From Marinimicrobium hydrolyticum (GTDB lineage Bacteria > Pseudomonadota > Gammaproteobacteria > Pseudomonadales > Cellvibrionaceae), in contig NZ_JAVDDU010000003.1 in assembly GCF_030848505.1 (NCBI RefSeq), positions 62,001 to 126,000 of the forward strand: DNA of 64,000 bases. Reading direction: 5' to 3'. How positions within the stretch are numbered: the stretch's first letter is position 1; each line of letters begins with the position of its first letter. Positions 61,780 to 64,000 of this stretch are shown piece after piece. The notes under the pieces were generated by a model, which was not told where the DNA came from, ran no database searches, and saw nothing but the letters and a program-made list of their open reading frames with translations. The position numbers were made by a program, and so were the translations under genes.

Positions 61780-63141
61780 TCAGGATGAGCTGGGAATACG
61801 CAAGGTTTGGCCGACCCGGATCCGATGATCGCTCAAACCGTTCGCCTGCAGGATATCCCGCACGGACACGTCATAGCGACGCGCGATTTCGCTAAGGGTA
61901 TCGCCCCGGGCGATGACGTACTCTTGCTCTGAACCGCCGTTGCGTTGCCGCCAAGCCAGCAAGGTGCCGTCTGGGGGGTTGGAATTGAAGTAACTTTCAA
62001 TACCTTGGGCCAAAGTCGCAGCCATTTGGCGCCGGTAACTGACCGTGGCCAGCTTGGCGGCTTCACTGGGGTTAGAGATAAACCCGGTCTCCACCAGAAT
62101 TGAAGGGACGTCCGGCGACATCAACACCGCAAAGCCGGCCTGCTCCACCGTGGGTTTGTGCAAGCGGGCAATGCCGCCCATGCTGTTCAGCACTTTGCTG
62201 CCCACTTCCAAGCTGGTGCTGAGCGTGGCCGTCATGGACAAATCCACCAGCACGCCCGCCAACAACTCATCTTTATCATCCAGGCTCACACTGCCCACGC
62301 CGCCAATCAGGTCGGCCTCGTTCTCTCTCTGCGCCAAGAAGCGCGCCGATTCACTGGTGGCGCCACGGCGGGAGAGCGCGAACACCGAGGCGCCATTGGC
62401 GGAAGGGTGAGTAAAGGCATCGGCGTGTACGGAAATCATCAGGTCCGCCTGCATCCGCCGGGCAATATTGCGTCGGTCGCGCAAGGATACGTAATAATCT
62501 CCGGTGCGAATCAGTTGAGCCTTGTAGCCGGGAATGGCGTTCAACCGCTCCACCAGCCGCTCGCTGATGTCCATGACCACATTTTTTTCAAACAAGCCGC
62601 CGGGGCCTATGGCGCCGGGGTCTTCACCACCATGGCCAGCGTCCACGGCAATAATGATGTCTCTGCGTCCGTCATTCGTGTTTTGAGTCGGGCGCGGCGC
62701 ACGCCTTTGCGCGGTGGTGCTCGGCTCTCGGTCGTGCAGGTCAATCACTAAACGATCACCCACGCCCGCCTGTTTCTTGAGAAAGAAGCTGCGCGGCTGC
62801 ACCTGTTCACGCAGGTCCAACACTACCCGCAGGGTGTTGTCTTCCCGGTGGGCGCTGCGAATGTTGCGAATGGGGGTATCGTCTAGGGAAAGCTCGGAGA
62901 AGGTGGTTTTCAGGCGGGCGGCGCTGATATCCACCACCAGCCGGTCCGGGTTTGATAGCCGGAACACTTTGTGCTCAACGGGACCGCTGAGATCCAACAC
63001 CAGGCGGGTGTGGTCGGGGGCGCGCCACAGGCGCACGTTATCGACGTCCGCAGCGTGGATGACGGGCGCGAACATAACTGCAGCCAGCAGCACTAGGCTG
63101 AGCCAGGCTTTCCATGGACATTGGGCTCTAACGCAAGTCAC
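61780..63141 (-). CDS. amiB: N-acetylmuramoyl-L-alanine amidase (AmiB/AmiC type) with LysM
   Basis: Periplasmic zinc amidase that splits septal peptidoglycan so daughter cells can separate. The 453-residue protein has a signal peptide (about 1-30, ending VIHA), an AMIN domain (about 32-140, HTRLVLDLSGPVEHKVF) and an Amidase_3 domain with zinc ligands in VDAGHGGEDPGAIG, ISVHADAF and ILVETGFISNPSEA. A regulatory helix region (GGVGSVSLDDKDELLAGVLV) and a C-terminal LysM repeat (YVIARGDTLSEIARRYDVSV) complete it. It starts with GTG. Standard position between tsaE and mutL. Confidence 0.94.
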   Translation of the reverse strand: MTCVRAQCPWKAWLSLVLLAAVMFAPVIHAADVDNVRLWRAPDHTRLVLDLSGPVEHKVFRLSNPDRLVVDISAARLKTTFSELSLDDTPIRNIRSAHREDNTLRVVLDLREQVQPRSFFLKKQAGVGDRLVIDLHDREPSTTAQRRAPRPTQNTNDGRRDIIIAVDAGHGGEDPGAIGPGGLFEKNVVMDISERLVERLNAIPGYKAQLIRTGDYYVSLRDRRNIARRMQADLMISVHADAFTHPSANGASVFALSRRGATSESARFLAQRENEADLIGGVGSVSLDDKDELLAGVLVDLSMTATLSTSLEVGSKVLNSMGGIARLHKPTVEQAGFAVLMSPDVPSILVETGFISNPSEAAKLATVSYRRQMAATLAQGIESYFNSNPPDGTLLAWRQRNGGSEQEYVIARGDTLSEIARRYDVSVRDILQANGLSDHRIRVGQTLRIPSSS

Positions 63142-63184
63142 TAATTAAGTCGCTCTCATTTATTGAGGTTGCCAAACCACTTAT

Positions 63185-63667
63185 TCAATCCGGCATTCCC
63201 GCCGGGAGTTCATTGATCAGAGACTGCCCTGCGCTTGAGTCAGCGCTGAGCTGCGCCCGGCGTCCCGGGCCGCTGGTGGTTACTTTAACGCGCAAATCGG
63301 CAGCGGGCAAAACCCCGGTGCCCCGCTCGGGCCACTCCAGCACACAGATATGACCGGGGCCGAAATAATCCCGTATGCCCATGTATTCTAATTCTTCCGG
63401 ATCGCCAAGGCGATAGAGGTCAAAATGATGAATTCGACGGTCCGCCAGCTCGTAAAGTTCCACCAATGTATAGGTGGGACTCTTAACCGCCCCTGAATGG
63501 CCGAAGGCTTGCAACAAGCCGCGACACAGAGTCGTTTTCCCGGCTCCGAGATCACCTTCCAAAAATATCGTAAACGCCTCCGGCCGTGCCTTTAAGGCCT
63601 GCCCAATGGCTTGCCCCAAAGCGACGGTGGCGGCTTCGTCAGCCAGCTCCAAAGTTCTTGCGGTCAC
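63185..63667 (-). CDS. tsaE: tRNA threonylcarbamoyladenosine synthesis ATPase TsaE
   Basis: ATPase needed with TsaB and TsaD to make t6A37 in tRNAs. With a GTG start at 63667 ((M)TARTLELADEAATVALGQA) the protein is 160 residues and overlaps the nnr stop by 4 bases (GTGA); a GTG at 63688 is the alternative. The P-loop is EGDLGAGKTTLCRGLLQAFG, then VKSPTYTLVELY, HFDLYRLGDPEELEYMGIRDY and VLEWPERG. Confidence 0.96.
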   Translation of the reverse strand: MTARTLELADEAATVALGQAIGQALKARPEAFTIFLEGDLGAGKTTLCRGLLQAFGHSGAVKSPTYTLVELYELADRRIHHFDLYRLGDPEELEYMGIRDYFGPGHICVLEWPERGTGVLPAADLRVKVTTSGPGRRAQLSADSSAGQSLINELPAGMPD

Positions 63668-64000
63668 ACGTCCCCCAGCAATTGACACAAGGGCGCCAGC
63701 AAATCAGTGGCCAATAGTCCGCGCTCGCCAAACTGAGCCGCCTCCAGGTCCGCCGCCTCGGCGTGCAGGCAGGCTCCCAGCTGTGCCGCGTCGGGGAACT
63801 CCAGCCCCTGAGCCACGAGCCCGGCCAGCAAACCACTGAGCAAATCCCCCATACCGCCACTGGCCATACCGGGATTGCCTGCGGTTACGATTCCCACGTC
63901 TCCGCTCGGTCCAGCCACCAAAGTACCGGCGCCTTTAAGAAGCACGGTGCCGCCCCACCGCTCGCGCAGCGCTTGAACGGCGACAAAACGGTCTTGCTGT
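63664..64000 (-). CDS. nnr: Bifunctional NAD(P)HX epimerase/dehydratase, C-terminal part (runs off the window)
   Basis: Only the last 112 residues are visible. They belong to the ADP-dependent NAD(P)HX dehydratase (YjeF C-terminal) domain: VLLKGAGTLVAGPSGDVGIV and the nucleotide-binding loop TAGNPGMASGGMGDLLSGLL. The full protein, about 490-500 residues, also has an N-terminal epimerase domain beyond base 64000. It repairs hydrated NADH/NADPH. First visible gene of the nnr-tsaE-amiB-mutL operon. Confidence 0.94.
   Translation of the reverse strand, partial: QQDRFVAVQALRERWGGTVLLKGAGTLVAGPSGDVGIVTAGNPGMASGGMGDLLSGLLAGLVAQGLEFPDAAQLGACLHAEAADLEAAQFGERGLLATDLLAPLCQLLGDV

Overview
The window looks like chromosomal DNA of a marine, polysaccharide-degrading gammaproteobacterium, most likely of the Cellvibrionaceae (Saccharophagus, Teredinibacter, Cellvibrio, Marinimicrobium relatives). 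The evidence is a fused bioH-bioC gene (known from Saccharophagus and Teredinibacter), a secreted GH5 mannanase-type enzyme carrying three CBM10 modules, sodium-type flagellar stator genes (pomA-pomB) upstream of xseB-ispA-dxs, an NSS-family sodium symporter, and Pseudomonas-like synteny in the housekeeping blocks. The genus cannot be fixed from sequence alone. I see no rRNA, CRISPR array, prophage, insertion sequence or integrase.

Layout. 1-2.5 kb: initiator tRNA, rimP and nusA (3' end outside the window), with a strong promoter ahead of the tRNA. 2.3-3.7 kb: a DUF3094 membrane protein and an SprA-like/FlgC-like gene pair. 3.7-4.4 kb: a palindromic repeat cluster. 4.4-9.1 kb: biotin operon bioB-bioF-bioHC-bioD with an apparent BirA operator lying over its promoter, divergent from a comF-family gene. 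9.9-19.5 kb: accessory and envelope genes (S41 protease lipoprotein with a small lipoprotein partner, srkA, a second hflK-hflC pair, a GDPD enzyme, cardiolipin synthase, cysE, a DUF411 lipoprotein and a small protein with two YRGQ motifs). 19.4-24.5 kb: CPA2 antiporter, HNH nuclease, and pomA-pomB-PilZ. 24.7-28.5 kb: xseB-ispA-dxs, with a repeat cluster separating ispA from dxs. 28.6-40.3 kb: carbohydrate island (sugar porter; GH5 enzyme with two LacI-type operators; a tandem solute-binding protein immediately upstream of a diguanylate cyclase; an MFS, Gfo/Idh and TIM-barrel operon). 40.4-44.5 kb: grpE-dnaK-dnaJ behind a sigma-32 promoter. 44.5-50 kb: recN (LexA box), fur, bamE, rnfH-ratA, NSS transporter, smpB. 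50-50.9 kb: repeat cluster. 50.9-64 kb: the conserved block nnr-tsaE-amiB-mutL / miaA-hfq-hflX-hflK-hflC-DUF2065-hisZ-purA on the minus strand, interrupted between mutL and miaA by a DUF5610 gene and a repeat cluster.

Two things stand out. First, the 33658-35958 gene encodes two MalE-like periplasmic binding proteins fused head to tail. It has no ABC permease or ATPase nearby, and its stop codon directly abuts the start of a periplasm-sensing GGDEF protein. This suggests a dual-ligand receptor feeding c-di-GMP output rather than a transporter. Second, six complete palindromic elements of 98-102 bp, plus one deleted copy, share a core of about 60 bp but carry one of two unrelated outer arms. 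The core shows compensatory base changes, so selection or a copying mechanism seems to see the folded hairpin. These elements sit with smaller REP-like hairpins in four intergenic gaps, two of which split otherwise conserved gene clusters.
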